A program made the position numbers and the translations under genes. This document shows, piece after piece, positions 63,601 through 64,000 of a stretch of DNA of 64,000 nucleotides. How positions within the stretch are numbered: the stretch's first letter is position 1; each line of letters begins with the position of its first letter. Under the pieces are notes generated by a model. The model was not told where the DNA came from, ran no database searches, and saw only the letters and a list, made by a program, of their open reading frames with translations. Source of the DNA: Tyto alba (Eukaryota; Chordata; Aves; Strigiformes; Tytonidae); assembly GCF_018691265.1 (NCBI RefSeq), contig NW_024881324.1:713230-777229 (forward strand), in the 5' to 3' direction.

Positions 63601-64000
63601 GTTCACAAAATTTAACAAACACAGACAAACACTTGGCAAACACATAAACCACATTGCACAATCTACTTTAAGTACTTACATCTTCCACTGTTGACTGTTA
63701 GCAAAATAAAAAACAAACAAGAAAATGATCAGCAGCCAAACTATGACCCCGGTATACTATCATATTTACCTATAAAAAACGTATGGGTTTGTACATATAT
63801 ACATATATGAACATATATGAAAAAACATGTATGAAAATGTACAATGTGAATATATGTACATATATGAAAAACAGTTTTTGTAAGAAAACAATTTTGAATT
63901 AGTGTATGCATATCCACATGTATATACATGTGCGTGTATGCATACCTATATACAACAATTTAATATTATTTTCATACAATGTTTATGTTCAGGTGACCAC
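57623..64000 (-). other. DCDC2 upstream intron, right end open
   Basis: At least 6.4 kb of intron. It holds the solo LTR at 60297-60884, a 25-base direct duplication (aaatatataaattataaga at 61851 and 61876) and an ACATATATG-type microsatellite at about 63788-63950. No further DCDC2 exon was identified. Confidence 0.65.
60292..60889 (+). mobile_element. Solo ERVL LTR with perfect 5-bp target duplication
   Basis: The LTR spans 60297-60884 (588 bp), flanked by TGGAA at 60292-60296 and 60885-60889. Ends TGTCCTGGTTT and AAACCACGACA are near-perfect inverted repeats. The sequence opens TGTCCTGGTTTCAGCTGGGA, a very common bird LTR. An ATTATTATT-type run lies near 60709-60733, and an ATTAAA near 60753 may serve as the poly(A) signal. 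A 5-bp duplication fits ERVL. No internal sequence remains. Confidence 0.93.

Noticed and set aside
63780..63960. ACATATATG-rich segment as a possible regulatory array
   Set aside because: It is an imperfect microsatellite without a regular protein-binding pattern.

Overview
The window looks like bird nuclear DNA. The evidence is antisense CR1 LINE remnants, several avian-type LTRs (including a widespread one that starts TGTCCTGGTTTCAG), a gamma-like endogenous retrovirus (ERV), and exons of one vertebrate gene on the minus strand. Splicing those exons conceptually gives a protein recognisable as DCDC2 (doublecortin domain-containing protein 2). No bacterial, organellar or tRNA/rRNA genes were seen. 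The species cannot be fixed from the sequence; a neoavian bird is the most likely guess.

Left end (1-10.8 kb): a stack of retroelements. Bases 1-551 are the 3' part of an ERVL-like LTR. A 162-bp tandem repeat (about 2.7 copies, 702-1144) abuts the 3' LTR of an antisense provirus (LTR 1145-1679, polypurine tract, env-LTR gap with a long nested inverted repeat, decayed env transmembrane end up to about 2525). At about 2525 this is joined head to head with a plus-strand gamma-like provirus that has lost its 5' LTR and primer-binding site. That provirus keeps a repeat-rich leader, full-length open gag, a pro-pol frame in phase with gag behind a UGA stop, a full-length env, a polypurine tract and a 3' LTR ending at 10839. 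Pol carries all expected catalytic motifs. Env is unusual: a small mucin-bearing surface part, a very long fusion subunit and no CX6CC motif.

Middle and right (10.8-64 kb): a DCDC2 locus read right to left. Seven exons are well supported by splice sites, continuous reading phase and protein similarity (57546-57622, 57290-57421, 52616-52762, 51469-51523, 48774-48975, 27526-27626, 19241-19588). One more is a candidate (14197-14288). They encode the tail of the first doublecortin domain or linker, the second doublecortin domain and the acidic C-terminal region. The first exons lie beyond 64000. The stop-codon exon was not found and may lie left of the retroviral stack, so the proviruses could be in the last intron or just downstream of the gene.

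The introns hold datable insertions: a hAT-type MITE with an 8-bp target duplication, an old antisense CR1 interrupted by a solo LTR with a perfect 6-bp duplication, a second CR1 fragment, an 892-bp LTR at 29.1-30.0 kb and a solo ERVL LTR with a perfect 5-bp duplication at 60.3 kb. The rest is ordinary AT-rich intron with homopolymer and TTTTG/CAAAA tracts.
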